Source: JAHEEL01 sp964581295 (GTDB taxonomy: Bacteria; Actinomycetota; Acidimicrobiia; Spongiisociales; UBA5794). From it: DNA of 34,251 bases. Both the position numbers and the translations under genes were made by a program. The first letter of the stretch is position 1. Each line of letters starts with the position of its first letter. Of this stretch, positions 1 through 8,351 are shown one piece after another. The notes under the pieces are model-generated. The model searched no databases, had not been told where the DNA came from, and was given only the letters and a program-made list of their open reading frames with translations. The stretch spans positions 1-34,251 of the forward strand of contig CAZONX010000014.1 of NCBI GenBank assembly GCA_964581295.1, read 5' to 3'.

Positions 1-1190
1 AGGTCGTGGAGGACGCGGCGTTCACCGTCTGCGGTTCCGTTCCACTCTGAGAATGGTCGGAACGCCGCACCATCCGGTTCGTGGAGGAGGAGACCGGCCA
101 GATACAAGGTGCCCCGGTAGGTCTCGACGTCGAAGTCGATCTCGGTGGTGGCGTCGGGGAGGTCGAGATCGACGCCGGACCGGCGGAGGAGCGAACCGGT
201 GGCCAGGGCCCGCGCTTGCAGCGTCGCCTCTTCGTCAACCTCGTATCCACCATGCACGCTGCCCGGCACGAGATCGGCGACTTCGGCGGTCGTGGAGATG
301 CCTGCGCCGAGGAGTTCGCGGGTGTCGAGCGCGGTCACGGCGGGAAGCAGCGAAACGTGGTCGATCGCTTCGAGCTCGGCTCGACAGAAGTCGGACCACG
401 GACAGGAACGGCACTCACCTCGCCAGACTGCCTCGATGGCCGGCCGGTCCGGATGTAGACGACCGACCATTGCTACGTGGATGGCCTCGTTGAGGGCCTT
501 CTGATATCGCTCGAGGATGGGCGGTCTGCCCGTCGCCAAGTCGATCCAAACCACGATCATCGACGTCTCGGCACCAATGATTCCCCCGAGGTGTCGCGGA
601 TTGGCGAACCCGGCACGGTCGAGGAGTTTCCAGTAGTGGGCGACCTGGAGCAGGTCGTTGATGCGGTTGGTCCGGAACACCCGCTCAGCCCCGTCGGTGT
701 CGTCGAGGCGATCGAGTGATGTGACACGCACCGGGATGCCGGATTGGCCGATGGCCTTGTGATGCTTGACGTCGATCGGCGCGTAGCCGTCGTCGAGGCG
801 CACGAGGATGTCGGGTCTCCCCACGGACTGGAGGGGCTCTGCCGACAGTCGTCCACCGAGGATCAGCGGTGCGCCGCAGCGCATGGCCTCGAGCGTGATC
901 GCCTCCCGGTCGCGACTGCGAACCTCTCGAGGTATCACCATCGGCTCGTGGGGGTCGACGGGGGAGCCGGGCTGGGTCGCGACCGTCGGCTGCGTGCCCT
1001 CGAGGAGCTTCGCCACCACCGTGCCTTCCCACTGCCGACCCGCGGCGATGCGGTGCTCGACGACCGGGTCGGTCGTGCGCTCGGTCGTGTTGTACCGGTC
1101 GTGGTGGATGCGCGTCGGACACCGTCCGAGCTCGCCACCGCCGACCATCACGGTTCCACTTGGGCTACCTGTGCGATTCATTGCGACCAT
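1..1190 (-). CDS. TM0106-type RecB-like nuclease (3' part outside window)
   Basis: The frame stays open from 1190 to the window edge, giving at least 396 residues; the stop lies outside. A PD-(D/E)xK nuclease core is visible: GRPDIL (D127), then IDVKHHK (D140, K142). Cysteines C260, C263 and C269 (CX2CX5C) plus an early C24 in GRCPTRIHHDRY match the four-cysteine Fe-S layout of Cas4/AddB/Dna2-like nucleases. From about residue 350 a second acidic motif, EIDFDVE, begins an RNase H/DnaQ-like exonuclease domain, which is the domain order of TM0106 proteins. The role is probably DNA or RNA processing; no substrate can be inferred. ATG at 1190 is the first start in frame and has no clear Shine-Dalgarno; ATG 1181 or ATG 1148 are alternatives. 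It reads away from trkH and has no operon partner in view. Confidence 0.8.
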   Translation of the reverse strand, partial: MVAMNRTGSPSGTVMVGGGELGRCPTRIHHDRYNTTERTTDPVVEHRIAAGRQWEGTVVAKLLEGTQPTVATQPGSPVDPHEPMVIPREVRSRDREAITLEAMRCGAPLILGGRLSAEPLQSVGRPDILVRLDDGYAPIDVKHHKAIGQSGIPVRVTSLDRLDDTDGAERVFRTNRINDLLQVAHYWKLLDRAGFANPRHLGGIIGAETSMIVVWIDLATGRPPILERYQKALNEAIHVAMVGRLHPDRPAIEAVWRGECRSCPWSDFCRAELEAIDHVSLLPAVTALDTRELLGAGISTTAEVADLVPGSVHGGYEVDEEATLQARALATGSLLRRSGVDLDLPDATTEIDFDVETYRGTLYLAGLLLHEPDGAAFRPFSEWNGTADGERRVLHD

Positions 1191-1295
1191 CTTCGCAGCG
1201 GAGGGTGACACGAAACGAAACGGAGTCGGATACTCCCGGTGGCCGTATCGACCCTACGGGCACAGCACGCCGGGAGCTTCGATGCGATCACAGGA

Positions 1296-2744
1296 CTATC
1301 GACGCCAGCTCTCGCGGTTGAAGAGGATGAGGATCGGGAGGATCTCGAGCCGACCGACGATCATCAAACCGGCGAGCAGCCACTTGCCGAGCATCGGCAC
1401 CTCGAGGTAGTTGCCGGTCGGTCCGACCGAGCCGAGCCCCGGCCCGACATTCCCGATCGAGGAAGCAACCGCCGACACGGTCGACACGATGTCCATGTTC
1501 GGACCCCAGATCGAGCTGATCACAGCGAGGGCGAAGCTACCGGTCATGAATGCGAACATGTAGAGGAGGAAGAACGTCTGCACGGCCTCGACGAGATCGT
1601 CCTTGAGCGGGTCTTTCCCGATCCGCGCAACGAAGATGCCGCGTGGGTGGATCAGCCGGCGGATGTCGGCACGCGATGCCTCGTACAGCACCTCATGTCG
1701 GTAGACCTTGACGGAACCGGCGGTGGACCCGGCCATTCCACCGATGAACATGAGCCCGACGATCATGATTTGCAGCGCCGGCTTCCAAAGCCCGAAATCG
1801 GCCGTACCGTATCCGGTCGTGGTGATCATCGAGGCCGAAGTGAACAGGCCGTCTCGGATCGTGTCGTGAACTGATCCACCCCATGTTCCGATGATCATCA
1901 CAACGGCTGCTGCGAGAGTGATGCCGAGGTAGACCCGCACTTCGGTGGTCTTCCAGTAGACGGACGGCTTGCGCAACGCCCGGAAGTGGACTGCGAACGA
2001 CGTTCCTGCGAGAACCATGAACACGATGACGATCCACTGCGAGTAGTTGCTGAACGCCGCGAGGGATCCGGCATTCGTGCTGTACCCGCCCGTTGACATC
2101 GTGGTGAACGCATGGTTTACCGACTCGAAGAGTGTCATCTCTCCTATCCACAGCAACAGCATCTCGATAGCGGTGAGAGCCACGTAGACGACCCAGAGGC
2201 GCTTGGCCGTCTCCTTGAAGCGAGGCGTGAGTCGGTCGGGCGTCGGACCGGGGGACTCGGCTCGTGCCAGCTGCACCGCGCCCATTCCGAGAAGCGGCAG
2301 GATCGCGATCGACAGCACGATGATTCCCATGCCGCCCAGCCATTGCGTGAACGACCGCCAGAACTGAATGCCGTGAGGCAGCGCGGCAGGATCGGGGATC
2401 ACCGACGAGCCGGTAGTTGAGAATCCTCCGACCGTCTCGAACACGGCATCAGTGACGTTGGAGATCGATCCGGTGAACAGATAGGGGAGCGCCCCAACGA
2501 GGCCAATGGCGATCCATGCCAAAGCGACGGCAGCGAACCCCTCGCGTGTGCTCAGCTCACCTGGGCGATCGAACCAACGCCACAGGACGAGGCCAATGGC
2601 CATGGTGACGAAGGCCGCGACGGTGATCCACAGCGCGGTGGACCATTCCTGGTAGATCAGTGAGACGACAGCCGACACGAGCATGAGAACGCCGATGGCC
2701 CCAATGACGGCGCCGACGACGTTGAGCAGGTGCCGCCAAGACAT
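1296..2744 (-). CDS. trkH: TrkH-type potassium uptake channel subunit
   Basis: Membrane pore subunit of a Trk/Ktr K+ uptake system. The 482-residue protein has many hydrophobic segments and the four pore-loop signatures of the family: VGGFSTTGSS (about 105-114), STGGYST (217-223), TTTGYGT (308-314) and GGMAGSTAGS (335-344). Length is typical for TrkH. The gene lies 6 nt downstream of trkA on the same strand, so the two are almost certainly cotranscribed and the start is probably translationally coupled to the trkA stop. K+ transport with TrkA gating is known for the family; no property specific to this strain can be inferred. Confidence 0.95.
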   Translation of the reverse strand: MSWRHLLNVVGAVIGAIGVLMLVSAVVSLIYQEWSTALWITVAAFVTMAIGLVLWRWFDRPGELSTREGFAAVALAWIAIGLVGALPYLFTGSISNVTDAVFETVGGFSTTGSSVIPDPAALPHGIQFWRSFTQWLGGMGIIVLSIAILPLLGMGAVQLARAESPGPTPDRLTPRFKETAKRLWVVYVALTAIEMLLLWIGEMTLFESVNHAFTTMSTGGYSTNAGSLAAFSNYSQWIVIVFMVLAGTSFAVHFRALRKPSVYWKTTEVRVYLGITLAAAVVMIIGTWGGSVHDTIRDGLFTSASMITTTGYGTADFGLWKPALQIMIVGLMFIGGMAGSTAGSVKVYRHEVLYEASRADIRRLIHPRGIFVARIGKDPLKDDLVEAVQTFFLLYMFAFMTGSFALAVISSIWGPNMDIVSTVSAVASSIGNVGPGLGSVGPTGNYLEVPMLGKWLLAGLMIVGRLEILPILILFNRESWRR

Positions 2745-2750
2745 CGCCCG

Positions 2751-4079
2751 TCAGCCCGACAGGCTCTCGGCGGCGGCGATTGCCTCCGGCCGTGCAATGA
2801 CGATCAGGTGGTCGCCCTCTTCGATCACCGTACTGCCCCTCGGGACAAACGCCTTGTTGCCCCGCTGTACACCTCCGATGATCAGTGACTCCGGGGGATT
2901 CAGTTCGTTGAGTGACTTCCCGATTGCCGGGCTTGTCGACCGAACTTCGAGCTCGATGGCCTCGGCGTCTGAGTCGGAGAACGTGGTCACCGAGTGGATG
3001 ATGCCGCGTCGCACGAAGCGGAGGATCTCGTTGGCTGCCGAGAGGCGGGAACTGACGGTGGCGTCGATACCGGCGCCGCTGAGGAGACCGACGAGATCGG
3101 TGTTGGTGAACCGAGCGATCACCTCTCCGGCTCCAAGCTCCTTGGCAACGAGGCACGCGAGCAGGTTGTTTCCGTCCCATCCGCTGAGGGCGAGCACGGA
3201 GTCGGCGGCGTCAACGCCTTCGGCCATTAAGAGCTTCGGATCGGTCGGGCTTCCACACACCGCCACGACCCGCGGGAGTCGCTCCGCTATCAGATGGCAC
3301 CGCTGCCGGTCTTCATCGATGAGAGTGGTTGATATCCCGTTGTCGGCCAGCATGGCGGCTGTGATCTGCGCCAGTCGAGTCGCGCCGAGCACGATCGCCT
3401 TCTCAGCGGCTTTGTCACTGATGCCGAGCAGGTCGTAGGCCTCGGCCGTCTTGTCGGCGCGGGCCATCAGGAGCACGTGATCGTGGGGCTCGAGGATCGT
3501 GGAGCCGCGAGCGATCATCGTCTCACCGTGTCGGATCACAGCGACGACGAGCCAGTTCCAGCCGTCGACGGCACGGCGGAGCTCCGCGAGGGTTGTTCCG
3601 ACGAACGTCGCCTGGGGATCGACGTATGCCCCGAGCAGCACCAGTTGCCCATCGGCAAACTCCACCAGGTCCGAGATCGCACCGCGTTTGACGAGCCTCA
3701 GAAGGTCACGCGCGGCCGCTTCGCCGGGATCAATGATGAAGTCGACGCCGAGTTCTTCGACCTCGGCCTTGAGTTCCGCATCTTCGACGCGGGCGACGGT
3801 ACGCGGAATCCCGATGTTGGTTGCTGCGCTGCACGCCAGCACGTTGATCGCATCAGACGAGCTGACGGCGATCAGCAGGTCGGCGTCGTCGAGGCCAGCC
3901 TTGACCAACGTTGACGCGGATGCTCCGTTTCCGGTGACCACCATGCAGTCGATCGTCGACTGAACCTCGGCGGCGCGACCGGCGTTGGACTCCACCAGGA
4001 CGACGTCCTGACCCTCCAGTGCGAGGCGTTCGGCCAGATACGATCCAACGGCGCCTGCTCCGACAATGACAACTCTCAT
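2751..4079 (-). CDS. trkA: TrkA: NAD-binding gating subunit of the Trk potassium system
   Basis: Cytoplasmic ring subunit that binds nucleotides and gates TrkH. The 442-residue protein has two tandem RCK halves. The first opens with the Rossmann motif VIVGAGAVGSYLAE at residues 4-17. The second begins near KAIVLGATRLAQ with a degenerate glycine motif, and each half ends in a TrkA_C-like segment. ATG 4079 is chosen because the Rossmann fold begins at residue 2. The reading frame stays open far upstream, but that part is low-complexity antisense of the next gene. A TATCCT box lies 9 nt upstream of the ATG. First gene of the trkA-trkH operon. Confidence 0.95.
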   Translation of the reverse strand: MRVVIVGAGAVGSYLAERLALEGQDVVLVESNAGRAAEVQSTIDCMVVTGNGASASTLVKAGLDDADLLIAVSSSDAINVLACSAATNIGIPRTVARVEDAELKAEVEELGVDFIIDPGEAAARDLLRLVKRGAISDLVEFADGQLVLLGAYVDPQATFVGTTLAELRRAVDGWNWLVVAVIRHGETMIARGSTILEPHDHVLLMARADKTAEAYDLLGISDKAAEKAIVLGATRLAQITAAMLADNGISTTLIDEDRQRCHLIAERLPRVVAVCGSPTDPKLLMAEGVDAADSVLALSGWDGNNLLACLVAKELGAGEVIARFTNTDLVGLLSGAGIDATVSSRLSAANEILRFVRRGIIHSVTTFSDSDAEAIELEVRSTSPAIGKSLNELNPPESLIIGGVQRGNKAFVPRGSTVIEEGDHLIVIARPEAIAAAESLSG

Positions 4080-4088
4080 GAATCTGAC

Positions 4089-4094
4089 AGGATA
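4089..4094 (-). promoter_or_regulatory. Candidate -10 box of trkA
   Basis: TATCCT on the minus strand ends 9 nt before the trkA ATG, so the mRNA would have a leader of only a few bases. No good -35 is visible. Confidence 0.35.
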
Positions 4095-4115
4095 GGTCCA
4101 CCCAGCGGCCGGTAC

Positions 4116-4155
4116 GAACCCCTGGTCCGCCGCTGCCGGCGGGGTTCCGGGGTTC
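4116..4155. repeat. Long imperfect stem-loop between trkA and the cysteine-repeat gene
   Basis: The outer arms GAACCCC (4116-4122) and GGGGTTC (4149-4155) and the inner arms CCGCCG (4127-4132) and CGGCGG (4137-4142) nest around a CTGC loop. No T-run follows on either strand, so it is not a classic terminator. It lies upstream of the trkA promoter box in the 273-bp divergent intergenic region. An operator or RNA structure is possible; the role is unknown. Confidence 0.4.
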
Positions 4156-4352
4156 GCGGATGGGTTGGGCGTCAGGACACCTCGCCTCGCCAACGCGACC
4201 GATATCCGCGTTCGTCGCCACGGAGACGTGGCAGCCTGCGACTCATGCTGATCGGCACGCCTGAACGAGGTCAACAGAGTGCTCGAGACCCGTCGAATCC
4301 GTGGCGCATTCGGCGTCTCTCTGGTTGGAGTCTCAATTGAAAGGAGATCCTG

Positions 4353-5027
4353 ATGAAACGGATGACGCTTCTCACGAGCCTCGTGATGGTGTTCTCTCTC
4401 TTGACGGCAACGGTGGCTTTCGCAGGACCAGGCGACAGCGGACCGGCCGGCGAGACGGTGATGACGCAGACCCAGGAGGGCGAGCACGACGGTGACTGTG
4501 TCGGGACTGATACCGAGTGCGAGCCAGTCCAAGAACGGACGCAGACCCGCGAGCAGACCCAGGAGCGCGAGCTTGATGGTGACTGCGTCGGTACTGATAC
4601 CGAATGCGAGCCGGTCCAGGAACGGACACAGACGCGGACGGAGGCCCAGGTACGCAACGACGAGGGTGCGTGCGCCGGGACCGACACCGAGTGCGAGGCC
4701 GAGCTGGACCGTGATCGGCTTCGTGACCAGGACATGACGCGTGCCGCGAACGGTGCCTGCGCCGGGACCGACACCGAGTGTGAGGCCGAGCTGGACCGTG
4801 ATCGGCTTCGTGACCAGGACATGACGCGTGCTGCGGACGGCACGTGCGCCGGCACCGACGCCGAGTGCGCCGCCGAACGCGCAATGGTGCAGACCGAGGA
4901 GCGCAATCAGGTCATGGAGCGTATCGCTGCCGTGATCGGCGATAGCGAGGGTGGTGGGTACCTTTTCGCCATGGTGCGCTGGATGCTGGCCCACATGTAC
5001 GGGCCACTGTCGGCACTTTTCCTGTAG
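4353..5027 (+). CDS. Secreted protein with five 29-residue Cys repeats
   Basis: No family is recognised. The 224-residue protein starts with a clear signal peptide (MKRMTLL, a hydrophobic stretch, then VAFAG, with likely cleavage near residue 24). Residues 49-172 hold five copies of C-(V/A)-GTD-(T/A)-EC at an exact 29-residue period (C49/C56, C78/C85, C107/C114, C136/C143, C165/C172). They are joined by charged Gln/Arg/Glu/Asp-rich linkers that look helical. The tail ends in a hydrophobic stretch, YLFAMVRWMLAHMYGPLSA, which could associate with a membrane. AAAGGAG sits 7 nt before the ATG, a strong ribosome site. It is followed after 18 nt by an ECF-like sigma gene. The paired cysteines beside acidic residues could be disulfides or metal ligands; this is inference. 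It could be the output or the sensed partner of the neighbouring regulators. Confidence 0.8.
   Translation: MKRMTLLTSLVMVFSLLTATVAFAGPGDSGPAGETVMTQTQEGEHDGDCVGTDTECEPVQERTQTREQTQERELDGDCVGTDTECEPVQERTQTRTEAQVRNDEGACAGTDTECEAELDRDRLRDQDMTRAANGACAGTDTECEAELDRDRLRDQDMTRAADGTCAGTDAECAAERAMVQTEERNQVMERIAAVIGDSEGGGYLFAMVRWMLAHMYGPLSALFL
4497..4868 (+). repeat. Tandem 87-bp coding repeats, five units
   Basis: The first cysteine codons of the units fall at 4497, 4584, 4671, 4758 and 4845, exactly 87 nt apart. Units 3 and 4 are nearly identical at the DNA level, which suggests recent duplication; units 1 and 2 form a second, more diverged pair. Confidence 0.9.
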
Positions 5028-5045
5028 TCGAGTTGTGGAAGGCAT

Positions 5046-5597
5046 GTGAGCGAATACCCGGAACTGGACGCCATCATGAACGGAATCCGATCCCGCAGCG
5101 AGACCGCATTTGCCACGGCATATCGGTGTACTGCCAACCCCCTGGCGTCGTTCGCCAACGGGATGGTTCATGATCAACGCTTCGCCGAAGACGCGGTGCA
5201 GCAGGCGTTCCTTGAACTCGTCAAGGCCGCCCCGAGAGTCAAGGGCGACGGTCGCTCGCTTCGGGCGTGGCTGTTCCGCAGTGTTCGGTTCACGTGTCTC
5301 GACGAACTGCGGCGTCGATCGCGCCGCCCCGAACACCTCACGGCGACGGTCCCTGAGGTCGGTGTCGATCCTGGTCTCCCCCCGGAGCTCGACATCGACC
5401 CGGACCTCGCCGCTGCCATGTCACAGCTGACGTCCCAGCAGCGTACGGTGCTCGTCCTCCGCCACGTGGTCGGCATGGACGGCAGCGAGATCGCTGAAGT
5501 CGTCGGCGGCAACCGCGTTGCTGTGTACGCGATGGCCCGGCGGGCCGAGAGCCGGCTCCGGTCCCTTCTCGATTCGACCGAAGCGGAGGATGCATGA
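5046..5597 (+). CDS. ECF-like RNA polymerase sigma-70 family factor
   Basis: The 183-residue protein has the two-domain ECF layout. The sigma2 region is around FAEDAVQQAFLELVKAAP and LRAWLFRSVRFTCLDELRRR (about 40-97). The sigma4 region is around LTSQQRTVLVLRHVVGMDG followed by EIAEVVGGNRVAVYAMARRA (about 124-172). It would direct RNA polymerase to a specific promoter set. The start is GTG 5046, preceded by GGAAGG; an ATG two bases upstream is out of frame and stops at once. It overlaps the next gene by ATGA (5594-5597), so the DUF5667 protein is translationally coupled and may act as its partner. No classical zinc anti-sigma gene is adjacent. Confidence 0.9.
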   Translation: MSEYPELDAIMNGIRSRSETAFATAYRCTANPLASFANGMVHDQRFAEDAVQQAFLELVKAAPRVKGDGRSLRAWLFRSVRFTCLDELRRRSRRPEHLTATVPEVGVDPGLPPELDIDPDLAAAMSQLTSQQRTVLVLRHVVGMDGSEIAEVVGGNRVAVYAMARRAESRLRSLLDSTEAEDA

Positions 5598-6472
5598 TGG
5601 CCGGCAAGGACCCGCTCGATCGTCTTTCGTCGGCCTACCGGGTCGAGGTTGAAGACGACACGAGGAATCGACATCTCGCTGAGATGGGGGCGGCCATTCG
5701 CACGGCGCCTCCGACCCCCGTTCCTACCGGTTTCGCGCTCCGCCGCCGGCTGGCCGGAGCTCTCGCCGCGGTCGCCGTTGTTGTCGCACCGATCGGGATG
5801 GCCGTCGCGGCCGAGGAGTCGGTCCCCGGCGACTTCCTCTATCCCATGAAGCAGATCACCGAGCGTGTGCGCGGATTCGTCGACGACGACATCGGGGCCA
5901 CCCATCGGGTCGAAGAGGTCGAACGACTGATGTTCACCAGAGCTCCGGGAGCTGCAATCGCCCGAGCAGTCGAGCGCGCCGAGACCGCCACGGAAGAGCT
6001 GAACGACCCAACGCCGTTGGATTCCCGCCTAGAGCGGATACGCGAACGTCTTCGTCAGCAGGAGTCAGACGGGGCACCTCCACCGACATCGGACGAGCCT
6101 GACGGGTCCGAGCCGTCGCGAGAAGGTTCACCGTCCGGTCCGCCGGATGAGCAGGGTCGGACGGACGATTCCGGCCAGAACCAGGGATCCGGCCAGGGTG
6201 AGCAGGGGACGCCCACCCCGGATCCCGGTCGCCCGAATGAGGGCCCCGGGGGCGAGTCCTCTGGCGAAGGGCCGATGACGACAACCACCCATGCATCCAG
6301 TAGTCCGTCCGGCGATGGTGGCGCTGGTCCCTCGTCCGAAACCGATCCAGCCCGCGATGGTGCGGAGCCCGGCGCCGGTAGCGCGGACGCTCCGGATTCC
6401 GGCGATGCCGGCGGAGCACAGGGCGAACCCGGGATCGGGGAGCGCGACGGATCGGGATCCTCGAGCTCCTAG
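5594..6472 (+). CDS. DUF5667-domain membrane protein, possible regulator of the sigma factor
   Basis: The 292-residue protein has a short cytoplasmic N-terminus (about 1-50), one transmembrane segment (about 52-74, ALAAVAVVVAPIGMAVAA) and then the DUF5667 signature ESVPGDFLYPMKQITERV. A helical region runs to about residue 155. The long tail is rich in Pro, Gly, Ser, Glu and Asp and is probably disordered and extracytoplasmic. DUF5667 proteins often sit beside ECF sigma genes, and the ATGA overlap fits a sigma-regulator pair. An anti-sigma role is inferred from position and topology, not from a recognised sigma-binding motif. Confidence 0.75.
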   Translation: MMAGKDPLDRLSSAYRVEVEDDTRNRHLAEMGAAIRTAPPTPVPTGFALRRRLAGALAAVAVVVAPIGMAVAAEESVPGDFLYPMKQITERVRGFVDDDIGATHRVEEVERLMFTRAPGAAIARAVERAETATEELNDPTPLDSRLERIRERLRQQESDGAPPPTSDEPDGSEPSREGSPSGPPDEQGRTDDSGQNQGSGQGEQGTPTPDPGRPNEGPGGESSGEGPMTTTTHASSSPSGDGGAGPSSETDPARDGAEPGAGSADAPDSGDAGGAQGEPGIGERDGSGSSSS

Positions 6473-6545
6473 GCGCCGCCTTCACGCCGTGGGCCATGCC
6501 GGGCGCACGATGCGACCGCGCGCTGCGGCCGAGCACCGACTGCTG

Positions 6546-7574
6546 TCAGCCTTCGCGACTGGACGATGCCCAGAGGTTGATGCCGCTGTCTGCCGCGTAC
6601 TGGTCGATGTCCGCGAGTTCGCCGTCGGAGAAGTCGAGATTCTCGAGCGCTCCGAGGCTGTCCTCGATCTGTGACCACCGGCTCGCCCCAATGAGTGCGG
6701 TCGTCACCCGAGGGTCGCGCAGCGCCCACGCGATCGCCATCTGCGGCAGCGTCTGGCCCCTTCCACTCGCGATCGCGTTGAGGCCGCGGATTCGCCCAAG
6801 GTTCTGCTCGGAAAGGAAGCCTTGCCTCAGGGAGAAGTCTTCGGCAGCGCGTGAGTCGGCTGGGACTCCGTCGAGATACTTGGTTGTGAGCATTCCCTGG
6901 CCGAGCGGCGAGAACACAATGACGCCCATGCCTTCGGCGTCCGTCACGTCGAGGAGTCCGTCCTCGATCCAGCGGTTCAGCATGGAATACGAGGGCTGGT
7001 GAATGAGACACGGCGTGCCGTTGGCTCGAAGGATCTCCGCCGCTTCCCGCGTCTTGGCCGGGCCATACGACGAGATGCCGACGTAGAGCGCCTTGCCCTG
7101 TTCGACCGCGGTGGTGAGCGCTCCCATGGTCTCTTCGAGCGGCGTCGTGGGGTCGAAGCGGTGCGAGTAGAAGATGTCCACATAGTCGAGGCCCATGCGG
7201 GCGAGGCTCTGGTCAAGGCTGGCAAGCATGTACTTGCGACCCCCACCGCCCTGTCCGTAGGGACCGGGCCACATGTCGTACCCCGCTTTGGTCGAGATGA
7301 TCAACTCGTCCCGATAGGGGGCGAGATCGGAGGCCATGATTCGGCCAAAGTTCTCTTCGGCGGTCCCGTACTCGGGGCCGTAGTTGTTGGCCAGGTCGAA
7401 GTGCGTGATGCCCCGGTCGAATGAGTTGAGGAGCATCTCTCTGGCAGGCTCCAGGGGTGCCTGGCTACCGAAGTTCTGCCAAAGGCCGAGAGAGATCTTC
7501 GGGATGTCGAGACCGCTTCGCCCACATCGGGAATAGGGCATCTCGTCGTAGCGGCTGGCAGCGGCTTGGTACAT
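6546..7574 (-). CDS. mgrA: Aldo/keto reductase, L-glyceraldehyde 3-phosphate reductase type (YghZ/MgrA)
   Basis: The 342-residue cytoplasmic NADPH-dependent reductase resembles E. coli YghZ along its whole length, with shared blocks such as ITHFDLANNYGPEYG, LIISTKAGYDMWPGPYG, YVDIFYSHR and CLIHQPSYS. The aldo/keto tetrad is present: D60, Y65, K96 and H137. Family members reduce L-glyceraldehyde 3-phosphate and methylglyoxal, so a detoxification role is likely. ATG 7574 gives an N-terminus comparable to E. coli; M12 is an alternative and no strong ribosome site is visible. It is convergent with the DUF5667 gene. Confidence 0.9.
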   Translation of the reverse strand: MYQAAASRYDEMPYSRCGRSGLDIPKISLGLWQNFGSQAPLEPAREMLLNSFDRGITHFDLANNYGPEYGTAEENFGRIMASDLAPYRDELIISTKAGYDMWPGPYGQGGGGRKYMLASLDQSLARMGLDYVDIFYSHRFDPTTPLEETMGALTTAVEQGKALYVGISSYGPAKTREAAEILRANGTPCLIHQPSYSMLNRWIEDGLLDVTDAEGMGVIVFSPLGQGMLTTKYLDGVPADSRAAEDFSLRQGFLSEQNLGRIRGLNAIASGRGQTLPQMAIAWALRDPRVTTALIGASRWSQIEDSLGALENLDFSDGELADIDQYAADSGINLWASSSREG

Positions 7575-7640
7575 GGGGGATCCGATCGGATAGCGGGGGC
7601 CCCATTATGGCCGCCGGTGTGGAGCGCCCAGCGTTCGGCG

Positions 7641-8189
7641 TCAGTCGTCGTCCTTGTCCTTCTTGTCCTTCTTGTCGTCCTTGTCCTTGTCCTGGCCGGG
7701 CGGGGTGTCTTGGCCATCGGGTCGTGCGATCTCGCTGATGACTGCTCCCGGCGGTCCGTCGATCCCGTCCTTGAAATCCTTGTCGCTTGCGAACGATGAC
7801 ACCTCACAGCCGTGGTTGCGCGGTTCGTCGGATGAGTCCTTGTCCTTGTCGCATTTTTCCTTGCGACTCTCATCCCCCTCGGTCCCGTAGTTCGCCGACT
7901 CGTCGGACGGGTCGGTTGATGGCCCGTCGGACGCTTCGACTGAAGGCTCGTCGGACGGGTCGGTTGATGGCCCGCCGGACCGTTCGTTGGATTCCGACGA
8001 GGCCGGGATGGGAGTCCCCGTGGTCGTTGTCGTGGCCCGGAGAGGCTCTGCCCAGGGAGCTGCTGCGGCCATGCGATTGTTCTCCGCGCGCTGTTCGGCA
8101 GCGTGCGTATACGCAAACACATTGGCAACAAACGCAAGCGTTGCGACGAATACGGCGAGCACCACGATCACTTGGCTGCGCATCCTCAT
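7641..8189 (-). CDS. Small envelope protein with acidic, low-complexity tail
   Basis: Family not recognised. The protein has about 182 residues, with a short basic start and one hydrophobic segment (VIVVLAVFVATLAFVANVFAY), so it is membrane-anchored or secreted. The outer part is Ser/Pro/Asp/Glu-rich with a duplicated GPSTDPSDE block, two cysteines (in REKC and NHGC) and a Lys/Asp tail, DKDKDDKKDKKDKDDD. ATG 8189 is preferred over ATG 8213 because AAAGGAT lies upstream of it; ATG 8183 is also possible. The repetitive composition makes a structural or wall-associated role more likely than an enzyme, but this is a guess. Confidence 0.6.
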   Translation of the reverse strand: MRMRSQVIVVLAVFVATLAFVANVFAYTHAAEQRAENNRMAAAAPWAEPLRATTTTTGTPIPASSESNERSGGPSTDPSDEPSVEASDGPSTDPSDESANYGTEGDESRKEKCDKDKDSSDEPRNHGCEVSSFASDKDFKDGIDGPPGAVISEIARPDGQDTPPGQDKDKDDKKDKKDKDDD

Positions 8190-8351
8190 TCGGACCGCCC
8201 ATCCTTTGTACAAGCGCCGGGGATCGACGCCTCGATAGTGTTATCGGCAAATCCCGCTCGCTGGAAGAGAATGGTTGTCGAATGACACGCCGGGACTAGT
8301 CACGGGTCGCACTCCGATGCACCCTACGGTCCGTCCAGAGATTCGCCGTTC

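Noticed and set aside
4497..4868. Regular 87-bp repeats as a possible CRISPR array
   Set aside because: The repeats are in frame within a secreted protein, similarity covers the whole unit, there are no unique spacers and no cas genes are nearby.
4080..5336. Upstream extension of the trkA frame by more than 400 codons
   Set aside because: The extension is antisense to the cysteine-repeat and sigma genes and only mirrors their repeats. The TrkA Rossmann fold begins at ATG 4079.
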